Origin: Chelydra serpentina
Taxonomy: Eukaryota; Chordata; Testudines; Chelydridae
Length of the DNA: 64,000 nucleotides
Direction of reading: 5' to 3'
NCBI GenBank assembly: GCA_037349315.1
Contig: JBAIAC010000136.1
Span: 124,001-188,000 of the forward strand
Shown here in pieces: positions 42,998 to 55,116 of the stretch. Under the pieces are notes generated by a model. That model searched no databases, was not told the DNA's origin, and saw only the letters and a program-made list of their open reading frames with translations. The position numbers and the translations under genes were made by a program. Position 1 is the first letter of the stretch. The number at the start of each line of letters is the position of its first letter.

Positions 42998-45900
42998 GTG
43001 TGTTGGCCAACAAACAGTCTGTCTCTGTCTGTCTGTCTCTCTGTGTGTCCTTGCCTTTCCTTGTGCTCTTTCCCTTTGTAGGACGTGGGCGGATGTGTTA
43101 GCTTTGCACCCTCACAGGCTATGTCTCGGGAGCCGTAGGAGGGGATGCAGGGAAGTGGGTGCGAGAGTGGAGCGGTGACTGTCGGTGTTTACATCGGCCT
43201 CACTCGATGAACAGAGACCGAGTTGATAGGATGGAAGAGGGATTTCAAGCCCCAATAGAGCTTTGTGTAGCGATGGCTCATGCTTGGCTTTTCAGCTGCT
43301 CTTGCAGAGGAATCGTGCAGGAGCGCTAGCAGGAGGAGAATGTGGCAGAGGTGGAGCTGAACTGCCTGGACATCCTTCTAAGCAGCCATGAACAGTCCTC
43401 GGTTTTCTGCCTCCCGCATAACTTGCTGTGAGTAAACGGTCAGTGCTTTGAATTTCTCATCTTTACTCACTGTAGTATTCTTCACAGGCCGTGTGCATCC
43501 TCGTTAGGTACGGGGCTCTGTGGGATTAAGGCTGGGAAGTCTGCCTTGCAGAGCGACTGCGTCTGGTGCTGTTGCAAGGGGTGGCTTTGGTTGTAATGTT
43601 AACGGTGGAATGGGAAGTGGGCGGAGTGCGGAGCCCCGCCGCGTGGGAGAGACGAAAAGAAGTGCCTACACTACTTGGCCCACTGAGATGGTAACTGATT
43701 TGTTTGCCCCCCTTGTGCTGCGTTTAGTATGAAGGGAGAAGTCGCCACACAGGAGAGTCTAGTGCCTCCATGCGCTGGAAAGCGAGCGAGAGCGAGGAGA
43801 CCACGAGCGTTGTTGGCCAGCCCACACAAGACCGCGAGCGGAAGAGCAGCGACTCTCAGTGCGAGACGTGTGTGGTTTGGTGAGGGCTCTGCTCTCGGCG
43901 CTCCTTGCTCCTGGCAGGGACGCCCCATTAGCTGCGTGCTGAGTTTGTAAGCAAATGTTCCTCGCTTGCTGGTTACGAGGTCCCCATTTTCAGGGGCGGA
44001 TCATTTCTCTTTTCAGGAGCAGTATGTCTTCCGCAGCAGAAGGTTGCCTCTAGTAGGATGGCTCCAGGCGGTAAGTTACTGGCCTCTCTCCCTTTCCTGT
44101 AGTATGTTGGCAAAGAGACGCTCTCTGTCTTCTGTTGTTCAACACACATGTAAGGCTTCTGGCAGTCAGAGTTGGCAGCACCAAGGGCCGGGTTCGGTAT
44201 GTAGGGGACAGCGTGCAAAAGCGTCTCGAGCGCCCACCCAGTGACCTGGGAGAAATATCTATCAGTCCCCCCCCGCTCCCCTGTAGGAGGCAATGCTTCC
44301 CCTGTGGCAAGCAGAGAGTGTGAGTGTAGCCCAAGGTTTTGAATGAGAGCGATGGAGCGAGCAAGAATGCAGCATTGTGTTTGGAAAAGAGCAGAAGAGG
44401 ATTGGTAAGCAAGCCATGAGTGAGAAGAGGCACGCCATGAAATTGGTGGGTGTCGTCTCGCGTTGGTTGTTGAGTCCAGCCAGCACAAAGTCCAGCCCCG
44501 CAAAGTGTGTCCCGCCCCTGCCCCCGCCCCCGCCCCGTGGAGCGCCATGTTTGAAAAGTGAATGTGCAGAACCCCTTCCCCTCCCAGATGAGGGAGGTAA
44601 AAGGGGCACCTTCTGTTGTGTAAGGGTGATCAGCCCAGCTGTGTAGCCCTCCCAGCAAACTAGCCCACTCCTGCTGCCATGCCGCAATCCCTGCCCCCAA
44701 AAGACAGCACTAAATGATGTGCACTGTTTACTAGGTTCCATACAGGAACACCTTGGTCCCAAGGTGAATCCAACTTATCAATTCTTAGACTCCTAATGAG
44801 ACAAAAGTTAGCTCTGACATTCCACAGCAGAGAGGGTAGGGGGTGCAATGTGCAATTGGTATCTGGGCTGCCAGAAGGCAACCATACCAGCGGTTGAGAC
44901 CTGTCCCAGCCTCTCATTCCCTGGGTTTTGGAACGCATGGCCCCTGCCTAGCGAGTGCTGCTCAGTGATGGCGAGATCCTCCTCCATCATGAGAAAAGGC
45001 CACGTACAGTTCCACTGTCCTTGATTTACATAATCAGTAGAATACCAGTTATATTCTTCTTGCCCCAAGAACAGAAATTCCTGCCCAATACATAAAACTG
45101 GGGATCCTACAGCAGCCCATAGTGACCAATTGGGGTATTTAGGGCTCAGGCTAGGTGGGGTGGGTGAGCCTATGCAAATAAGATCAGCCCCTGGAGTTCA
45201 CACCAGATGTCAGGTGGGGCTCATCCTGACTCTGCTTACACACACAAACTCTACTCTCTTCCTTCTCTTGTGCTGTCTCCCTTCGTAGGACACGGGGTCG
45301 GTGTGCATCCCCACAGGCTAGGGTCTCGGGAGCCATGGAGAAGTAGGAGGGGACGAAAATCATGCAGGGAAGTGGGTGCGAGAGTGGAGCGGTGACTGTC
45401 ATTGTTCACTCGGTCTCTGTTCATCGAGTGGGCCCGATGTAGATGGATGGAGGAGGGAGCCAGGGACGGGGGCAAGATTTCAAGCACCAATAGAACTTTG
45501 TGTAGTGATGGCTCAATCTTGGCCTTTCGGCTGCTCTTGCAGAGGAATTGTCCAGGAGCCCTAGCCGGAGGAGAAAGTGGCAGAGGTGGACCTGAGCAGC
45601 TTGGGCATCCTTCTAAGCGGGCGTGAGCATTCCTCAGCTTTCTGGCTGCTCCGTCACTGGCTGTGAGTAAGCGGTGAGTGCTTTGAATTCCTCATCTGTA
45701 CTCGCTGTGGTATTCTTCACGGGCCGTGTGCTTCGTCGTTTGGTATGGGGCTCCGTGGGGTTTAGGCTGCGGAAGGGACCAGAGTTCCGCTGTGCACAGT
45801 GACTATGTCGGGTGCTTTTTAGTTGGAATATAAGCGTGGGTGGATGGGGGAGGGCAGAGGGGGAGCCCCGCCGTGTGGGAGAGGCGAAAAGAAGAGATTA

Positions 45901-46900
45901 CACGACATTGGCAACTGAGATGGTAACGTCCTTGTTTTTCCCATTGTGCTGGCTTTAGTACCAAGGGAAAAGAAGTCACGCGTCAGAGTCTACTGCCCTC
46001 GTACGATGGAAAGTGAGTGAGCGCGACGAGATCGCGAGAGTGGGTGCCACGCAAAAGCCGTCCATCTGGGAGCGGAACAGTCGCCACACTCAGTGAGATA
46101 AGTGTCTGGTTTGGTGAGGGCTCTGCTCACGGCCCGTCTGGCTCCAGGTAGGGACACCCCGTTCGCTGGGCTTGGGTGTCTCAGAAAATGTTCCTGGCTA
46201 GCTGCGGTTACGAAGGAGACAAGCTCCCCAGTTTCTGTAGCTGCTCATTTCACTGGCCAGGAGCAGTGTGTCTTCCGCAGCGGAAGGTTGCATCCAGTAC
46301 GATGATTCCAGGCGGTAGGTTGTTTGCCTTCCTCCCCTGTTTTTTCTTTCTCTTTCTCTTTCTCTTTCCTCTAGTATGTTGGCCAACACACACTCTCTCT
46401 GTCCTCTCCTCTGCTCGCCTCTCCCTGTGCCGTCTCCCTACATAGGACACGAGCAGGCGTGCATCCCCACAGGCTAGGTCTCGGGAGCCATGGAGAAGTA
46501 GGAGGGGACGAAAACCATGGGGTCAGTGGGCGCTACGGTGGAGCGGCGACTGTCTGTGTTTACGCAATCTCTGCTCATCGGATGAGGCTGATGTAGATGG
46601 GATTTGAGAGGGAGGCAGGGATGAGGCAAGATTTCACGCACCGCTAGAGCTTTGTGTAGTGACGGTTCATGCTTGGTGATTGCAGCTGTGTTCTCAGAGG
46701 AATTGTCCAGGAGCCCTAGCCCGAGGAGAAGGTGGCAGAAGTGGACCTGAGCTGCCTGGACATCCTTCTAAGCCGACATGAACGGTCCTCAGTTTTCTGC
46801 CTCCCGCATAACTTGCTGTGAGTAAGCTTTGAATTCCTCATCTGTACTCGCTGTAGTATTCGTCACAGGCCGTGTGGTAGAAGAGGCCGAAGAGGTAGGC
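40844..46900 (+). repeat. Macrosatellite unit U6, 6,057 bp, with an indel cluster
   Basis: Twelve 57-mers, T1 at 42208, T2 at 43426, one beta T3 at 45661, C-run of 17 preceded by G. About a dozen single-base gains and losses lie between 44840 and 45950. They include a changed CAG-CAGGTG region near 44895, a lost G near 44965, a gained C near 44978, lost bases near 45200-45215 and a gained G near 45321. T1 shares GCTAGCAGGAGG near 43326 with U7 only. Confidence 0.95.
41409..42087 (+). repeat. 57-bp tandem array of U6, 12 copies
   Basis: Same copy order as U5, register intact, CTCF-like head motif in the first copy. Confidence 0.95.
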
Positions 46901-49010
46901 AGGGACGGGGGCAAGAGTTCAAGCACCAATAGAGCTTTGAGTGGTGATGGTTCATGTTTGGTTTTTGCAGCTGCTCTCGCGGAGGAATTGTCCAGGAGCC
47001 CTAGCCCGAGGAGAAGCTGGCAGAAGTGGACCTGAGCTGCCTGGACATCCTTGGAATGGCATCCCAGCAGGGGGTTGAAACCCGTCACGGGGTGGGCCCC
47101 TGAGAAAAGACCTCTGCATCTAACCGGGGCACGGTAAGCTTGGGGGGATCCTTTGTGCCCTCCCAAGGAGTTGTCAGGTGCTATGGAAACTTCCTGAAGT
47201 ACGGTAACTTCGTGGAGAGCAAGCAACTTGACGGTAACAAGAGATGCTTAGTCCTCAAGTGTCTTCCTTCTACATCACCGGGTGAGCTTCCCGTGGTCAT
47301 GCCAGTCTAGTCGTCCTCTTTGAAGCAGGCCACGTTCAGTAGAGGACGTGAGCAGGGGTCTGAGAGTAGCCCTCGGCCTGTGTCTCCACTCACCAGGTTG
47401 CACCGCCCAGGGCATGTGGAGGGTCCAGGGCTCTGCACAGCACTCCGGACTGTGTGCATTCCCCCGTGTGGCCACCAGGTGTCGCCGTTGTTCCACGAGA
47501 GAAATGGTCTAAGCATTACTCCGAGTAGCAACTCGGTGTCACTGTTGCTCCATGACGGAAATGCGGCGTGTATTCCCGTGCGTGGCCGCATGCTGTCACT
47601 GTGGCTCCACGAGGGAAATGCTTTGTGCATTACCTGGATTGGCCACCCGGTGTCACTGTTGCTCCATGACAGAAACGCTTTGTGCATTACCGCGAGTGGC
47701 CACCCAGTGTCACTGTTGCTCCACGATGGAAATTCTTTGTGCATTACCGTGAGTGGCCACCCAGTGTCACTGTTGCTCCACGATGGAAATTCTTTGTGCA
47801 TTACCTGCATTGTCCACTCAGTGTCACTGTTGCTCCATGAGGGAAATGCCTTGTGTATTACCGGCATTGTCCACTCGGTGTCACTGTTGCTCCATGAGGG
47901 AAATGCCTTGTGCATTACCTGCATTGTCCACTCGGTGTCTCTGTTGCTCCATGAGGGAAATGCCTTGTGCATTACCTGCATTGTCCACTCGGTGTCACTG
48001 TTGCTCCCCGAAGGAAATGCTTTGTGCGGTAGTCGGGGTGGCGACCCGTTGCTCTATGGAGAAAATCCTCTGTGTGCCATAACCCTGCCCTTCCACCGGC
48101 TGTTACTGTTGCTCCAGGGCAGCTGCACCCTGAGTTGCCCCTAAGGCTATGGCTATACTGGCATTGAAGAACAAAACTTTTTTGTCTTTCAGAGGTGTTA
48201 ACCTCCCCCTCCCCTGAAAGACCAAAGCTTTGCCGCAACAAGTGCTACGCTCCTGCATAAGTGGCTGTGAGTAAGCGGTCAGTGCGTTGTATTTCTCATC
48301 TTTACTCACTGTAGTATTGTTCACAGGCCGTGTGCATCCTCATTGGGTACGGGCTCTGTGGGATTAAGGCTGGGGACGAGCCAAAGTGTGCTGTGCAGAG
48401 CGACTACCTCGGATTCTGTCGCAAGGGGTGTTTTTGGCTGTAATGTTAAAGGTGCAATGGGAAGAGGGTGGAGGGCGGAGCCCCGCCGTGTGGGAGAGGA
48501 GAAAAGAAGAGGCTACGCGATGTTGCCGACTGAGATGGTAACTTCCTTGTTTCCCCCCCCCCCCCCCCCCGCACCCTTGCTGGGTTCAGTACCAAGGATA
48601 AAGCAATCACGCGTCAGAGTCTACTGCCCTCATGCGATGGAAAGCGAGGGAGAGCGACGAGACCGCGAGCGTTGTTGGCCAACCCACAAAAGACCGCGAG
48701 CGTCGTTAATGCCATGCAAAAGCCGTCCATCCGAGAGGGGAACAGCCGCCACTCTCAGTGAGATAAGTGTCTGTTTTGGTGATTGCTCTGCTCACGGCCC
48801 ACCTTGCTCCTGGTAGGGACGCCCCGTTAGCTGGGGGCTGTGTTTGTAAGAAAAGGTTCCTGACTGGCTGGCTGTGGTTACGAGGGAAACAAGGTCCCCA
48901 TTTTCTGGGGCTGATGATTTCTCTGGTCAGAAGCAGTGTGTCCTCTGCAGCAGAAGGTTGCGTCTAGTATAACCCTTGTCCGAAAGGTCATTTGCTTGCC
49001 TTTCTCCCAT

Positions 49011-49052
<42 letters not shown>

Positions 49053-52000
49053 GTGTGTTGGCCAACAAACAGTCTGTCTCTGTCTGTCTGTCTCTCTGTG
49101 TGTCCTTGCCTTTCCTTGTGCTCTTTCCCTTTGTAGGACGTGGGCGGATGTGTTAGCTTTGCACCCTCACAGGCTATGTCTCGGGAGCCGTAGGAGGGGA
49201 TGCAGGGAAGTGGGTGCGAGAGTGGAGCGGTGACTGTCGGTGTTTACATCGGCCTCACTCGATGAACAGAGACCGAGTTGATAGGATGGAAGAGGGATTT
49301 CAAGCCCCAATAGAGCTTTGTGTAGCGATGGCTCATGCTTGGCTTTTCAGCTGCTCTTGCAGAGGAATCGTGCAGGAGCGCTAGCAGGAGGAGAATGTGG
49401 CAGAGGTGGAGCTGAACTGCCTGGACATCCTTCTAAGCAGCCATGAACAGTCCTCGGTTTTCTGCCTCCCGCATAACTTGCTGTGAGTAAACGGTCAGTG
49501 CTTTGAATTTCTCATCTTTACTCACTGTAGTATTCTTCACAGGCCGTGTGCATCCTCGTTAGGTACGGGGCTCTGTGGGATTAAGGCTGGGAAGTCTGCC
49601 TTGCAGAGCGACTGCGTCTGGTGCTGTTGCAAGGGGTGGCTTTGGTTGTAATGTTAACGGTGGAATGGGAAGTGGGCGGAGTGCGGAGCCCCGCCGCGTG
49701 GGAGAGACGAAAAGAAGTGCCTACACTACTTGGCCCACTGAGATGGTAACTGATTTGTTTGCCCCCCTTGTGCTGCGTTTAGTATGAAGGGAGAAGTCGC
49801 CACACAGGAGAGTCTAGTGCCTCCATGCGCTGGAAAGCGAGCGAGAGCGAGGAGACCACGAGCGTTGTTGGCCAGCCCACACAAGACCGCGAGCGGAAGA
49901 GCAGCGACTCTCAGTGCGAGACGTGTGTGGTTTGGTGAGGGCTCTGCTCTCGGCGCTCCTTGCTCCTGGCAGGGACGCCCCATTAGCTGCGTGCTGAGTT
50001 TGTAAGCAAATGTTCCTCGCTTGCTGGTTACGAGGTCCCCATTTTCAGGGGCGGATCATTTCTCTTTTCAGGAGCAGTATGTCTTCCGCAGCAGAAGGTT
50101 GCCTCTAGTAGGATGGCTCCAGGCGGTAAGTTACTGGCCTCTCTCCCTTTCCTGTAGTATGTTGGCAAAGAGACGCTCTCTGTCTTCTGTTGTTCAACAC
50201 ACATGTAAGGCTTCTGGCAGTCAGAGTTGGCAGCACCAAGGGCCGGGTTCGGTATGTAGGGGACAGCGTGCAAAAGCGTCTCGAGCGCCCACCCAGTGAC
50301 CTGGGAGAAATATCTATCAGTCCCCCCCCGCTCCCCTGTAGGAGGCAATGCTTCCCCTGTGGCAAGCAGAGAGTGTGAGTGTAGCCCAAGGTTTTGAATG
50401 AGAGCGATGGAGCGAGCAAGAATGCAGCATTGTGTTTGGAAAAGAGCAGAAGAGGATTGGTAAGCAAGCCATGAGTGAGAAGAGGCACGCCATGAAATTG
50501 GTGGGTGTCGTCTCGCGTTGGTTGTTGAGTCCAGCCAGCACAAAGTCCAGCCCCGCAAAGTGTGTCCCGCCCCTGCCCCCGCCCCCGCCCCGTGGAGCGC
50601 CATGTTTGAAAAGTGAATGTGCAGAACCCCTTCCCCTCCCCTCCCCCATCCAGATGAGGGAGGTAAAAGGGGCACCTTCTGTTGTGTAAGGGTGATCAGC
50701 CCAGCTGTGTAGCCCTCCCAGCAAACTAGCCCACTCCTGCTGCCATGCCGCAATCCCTGCCCCCAAAAGACAGCACTAAATGATGTGCACTGTTTACTAG
50801 GTTCCATACAGGAACACCTTTGTCCCAAGGTGAATCCAACTTATCAATTCTTAGACTCCTAATGAGACAAAAGTTAGCTCTGACATTCCACAGCAGAGAG
50901 GGTAAGGGGTGCAATGGGTATCTGGGGCTGCCAGAAGGCACCCATACCAGCAGGTGTTGAGACCTGTCCCCAGCCTCTCAATTCACTGGGTTTTGGAACG
51001 CATGGCCCCTGCCTAGCGAGTGCTGCTCAGGTGATGGCGAGATCCCCTCCATCATGAGAAAAGGCCACGTACAGTTCCACTGTCCTTGATTTACATAATC
51101 AGTAGAATACCAGTTTATTCTTCTTGCCCCAAGAACAGAAATTCCTGCCCCAATACATAAAACTGGGGATCCTACAGCAGCCCATAGTGACCAATTGGGG
51201 TATTACGGGCTCAGGCTAGGTGGGGTGGGTGAGCCTATGCAAATAAGATCAGCCCCTGGAGTTCACCACCAGATGTCAGGGTGGGGCTCATCCTGACTCT
51301 GCTTACACACACAAACTCTCTCTCTTCCTTCTCTTGTGCTGTCTCCCTTCGTAGGACACGGGGTCGGTGTGCATCCCCACAGGCTAGGTCTCGGGAGCCA
51401 TGGAGAAGTAGGAGGGGACGAAAATCATGCAGGGAAGTGGGTGCGAGAGTGGAGCGGTGACTGTCATTGTTCACTCGGTCTCTGTTCATCGAGTGGGCCC
51501 GATGTAGATGGGCTGGAGGAGGGAGCCAGGGACGGGGGCAAGATTTCAAGCACCAATAGAACTTTGTGTAGTGATGGCTCAATCTTGGCCTTTCGGCTGC
51601 TCTTGCAGAGGAATTGTCCAGGAGCCCTAGCCGGAGGAGAAAGTGGCAGAGGTGGACCTGAGCAGCTTGGGCATCCTTCTAAGCGGGCGTGAGCATTCCT
51701 CAGCTTTCTGGCTGCTCCGTCACTGGCTGTGAGTAAGCGGTGAGTGCTTTGAATTCCTCATCTGTACTCGCTGTGGTATTCTTCACGGGCCGTGTGCTTC
51801 GTCGTTTGGTATGGGGCTCCGTGGGGTTTAGGCTGCGGAAGGGACCAGAGTTCCGCTGTGCACAGTGACTATGTCGGGTGCTTTTTAGTTGGAATATAAG
51901 CGTGGGTGGATGGGGGAGGGCAGAGGGGGAGCCCCGCCGTGTGGGAGAGGCGAAAAGAAGAGATTACACGACATTGGCAACTGAGATGGTAACGTCCTTG

Positions 52001-52967
52001 TTTTTTCCCATTGTGCTGGCTTTAGTACCAAGGGAAAAGAAGTCACGCGTCAGAGTCTACTGCCCTCGTACGATGGAAAGTGAGTGAGCGCGACGAGATC
52101 GCGAGAGTGGGTGCCACGCAAAAGCCGTCCATCTGGGAGCGGAACAGTCGCCACACTCAGTGAGATAAGTGTCTGGTTTGGTGAGGGCTCTGCTCACGGC
52201 CCGTCTGGCTCCAGGTAGGGACACCCCGTTCGCTGGGCTTGGGTGTCTCAGAAAATGTTCCTGGCTAGCTGCGGTTACGAAGGAGACAAGCTCCCCAGTT
52301 TCTGTAGCTGCTCATTTCACTGGCCAGGAGCAGTGTGTCTTCCGCAGCGGAAGGTTGCATCCAGTACGATGATTCCAGGCGGTAGGTTGTTTGCCTTCCT
52401 CCCCTGTTTTTTCTTTCTCTTTCTCTTTCTCTTTCCTCTAGTATGTTGGCCAACACACACTCTCTCTGTCCTCTCCTCTGCTCGCCTCTCCCTGTGCCGT
52501 CTCCCTACATAGGACACGAGCAGGCGTGCATCCCCACAGGCTAGGTCTCGGGAGCCATGGAGAAGTAGGAGGGGACGAAAACCATGGGGTCAGTGGGCGC
52601 TACGGTGGAGCGGCGACTGTCTGTGTTTACGCAATCTCTGCTCATCGGATGAGGCTGATGTAGATGGGATTTGAGAGGGAGGCAGGGATGAGGCAAGATT
52701 TCACGCACCGCTAGAGCTTTGTGTAGTGACGGTTCATGCTTGGTGATTGCAGCTGTGTTCTCAGAGGAATTGTCCAGGAGCCCTAGCCCGAGGAGAAGGT
52801 GGCAGAAGTGGACCTGAGCTGCCTGGACATCCTTCTAAGCCGACATGAACGGTCCTCAGTTTTCTGCCTCCCGCATAACTTGCTGTGAGTAAGCTTTGAA
52901 TTCCTCATCTGTACTCGCTGTAGTATTCGTCACAGGCCGTGTGGTAGAAGAGGCCGAAGAGGTAGGC
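46901..52967 (+). repeat. Macrosatellite unit U7, 6,067 bp
   Basis: Twelve 57-mers, T1 at 48265, T2 at 49481, one beta T3 at 51727, C-run of 18. It shares the GCTAGCAGGAGG variant with U6 and a GGGCTGGAGG variant in the T3 head with U8 and U9. One G is missing from TACGGGGCTC near 48350. Confidence 0.95.
47466..48144 (+). repeat. 57-bp tandem array of U7, 12 copies
   Basis: Same copy order as U5 and U6, register intact. Confidence 0.95.
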
Positions 52968-55072
52968 AGGGACGGGGGCAAGAGTTCAAGCACCAATAGA
53001 GCTTTGAGTGGTGATGGTTCATGTTTGGTTTTTGCAGCTGCTCTCGCGGAGGAATTGTCCAGGAGCCCTAGCCCGAGGAGAAGCTGGCAGAAGTGGACCT
53101 GAGCTGCCTGGACATCCTTGGAATGGCATCCCAGCAGGGGGTTGAAACCCGTCACGGGGTGGGCCCCTGAGAAAAGACCTCTGCATCTAACCGGGGCACG
53201 GTAAGCTTGGGGGGATCCTTTGTGCCCTCCCAAGGAGTTGTCAGGTGCTATGGAAACTTCCTGAAGTACGGTAACTTCGTGGAGAGCAAGCAACTTGACG
53301 GTAACAAGAGATGCTTAGTCCTCAAGTGTCTTCCTTCTACATCACCGGGTGAGCTTCCCGTGGTCATGCCAGTCTAGTCGTCCTCTTTGAAGCAGGCCAC
53401 GTTCAGTAGAGGACGTGAGCAGGGGTCTGAGAGTAGCCCTCGGCCTGTGTCTCCACTCACCAGGTTGCACCGCCCAGGGCATGTGGAGGGTCCAGGGCTC
53501 TGCACAGCACTCCGGACTGTGTGCATTCCCCCGTGTGGCCACCAGGTGTCGCCGTTGTTCCACGAGAGAAATGGTCTAAGCATTACTCCGAGTAGCAACT
53601 CGGTGTCACTGTTGCTCCATGACGGAAATGCGGCGTGTATTCCCGTGCGTGGCCGCATGCTGTCACTGTGGCTCCACGAGGGAAATGCTTTGTGCATTAC
53701 CTGGATTGGCCACCCGGTGTCACTGTTGCTCCATGACAGAAACGCTTTGTGCATTACCGCGAGTGGCCACCCAGTGTCACTGTTGCTCCACGATGGAAAT
53801 TCTTTGTGCATTACCGTGAGTGGCCACCCAGTGTCACTGTTGCTCCACGATGGAAATTCTTTGTGCATTACCTGCATTGTCCACTCAGTGTCACTGTTGC
53901 TCCATGAGGGAAATGCCTTGTGTATTACCGGCATTGTCCACTCGGTGTCACTGTTGCTCCATGAGGGAAATGCCTTGTGCATTACCTGCATTGTCCACTC
54001 GGTGTCTCTGTTGCTCCATGAGGGAAATGCCTTGTGCATTACCTGCATTGTCCACTCGGTGTCACTGTTGCTCCCCGAAGGAAATGCTTTGTGCGGTAGT
54101 CGGGGTGGCGACCCGTTGCTCTATGGAGAAAATCCTCTGTGTGCCATAACCCTGCCCTTCCACCGGCTGTTACTGTTGCTCCAGGGCAGCTGCACCCTGA
54201 GTTGCCCCTAAGGCTATGGCTATACTGGCATTGAAGAACAAAACTTTTTTGTCTTTCAGAGGTGTTAACCTCCCCCTCCCCTGAAAGACCAAAGCTTTGC
54301 CGCAACAAGTGCTACGCTCCTGCATAAGTGGCTGTGAGTAAGCGGTCAGTGCGTTGTATTTCTCATCTTTACTCACTGTAGTATTGTTCACAGGCCGTGT
54401 GCATCCTCATTGGGTACGGGGCTCTGTGGGATTAAGGCTGGGGACGAGCCAAAGTGTGCTGTGCAGAGCGACTACCTCGGATTCTGTCGCAAGGGGTGTT
54501 TTTGGCTGTAATGTTAAAGGTGCAATGGGAAGAGGGTGGAGGGCGGAGCCCCGCCGTGTGGGAGAGGAGAAAAGAAGAGGCTACGCGATGTTGCCGACTG
54601 AGATGGTAACTTCCTTGTTTCCCCCCCCCCCCCGCACCCTTGCTGGGTTCAGTACCAAGGATAAAGCAATCACGCGTCAGAGTCTACTGCCCTCATGCGA
54701 TGGAAAGCGAGGGAGAGCGACGAGACCGCGAGCGTTGTTGGCCAACCCACAAAAGACCGCGAGCGTCGTTAATGCCATGCAAAAGCCGTCCATCCGAGAG
54801 GGGAACAGCCGCCACTCTCAGTGAGATAAGTGTCTGTTTTGGTGATTGCTCTGCTCACGGCCCACCTTGCTCCTGGTAGGGACGCCCCGTTAGCTGGGGG
54901 CTGTGTTTGTAAGAAAAGGTTCCTGACTGGCTGGCTGTGGTTACGAGGGAAACAAGGTCCCCATTTTCTGGGGCTGATGATTTCTCTGGTCAGAAGCAGT
55001 GTGTCCTCTGCAGCAGAAGGTTGCGTCTAGTATAACCCTTGTCCGAAAGGTCATTTGCTTGCCTTTCTCCCA

Positions 55073-55116
<44 letters not shown>

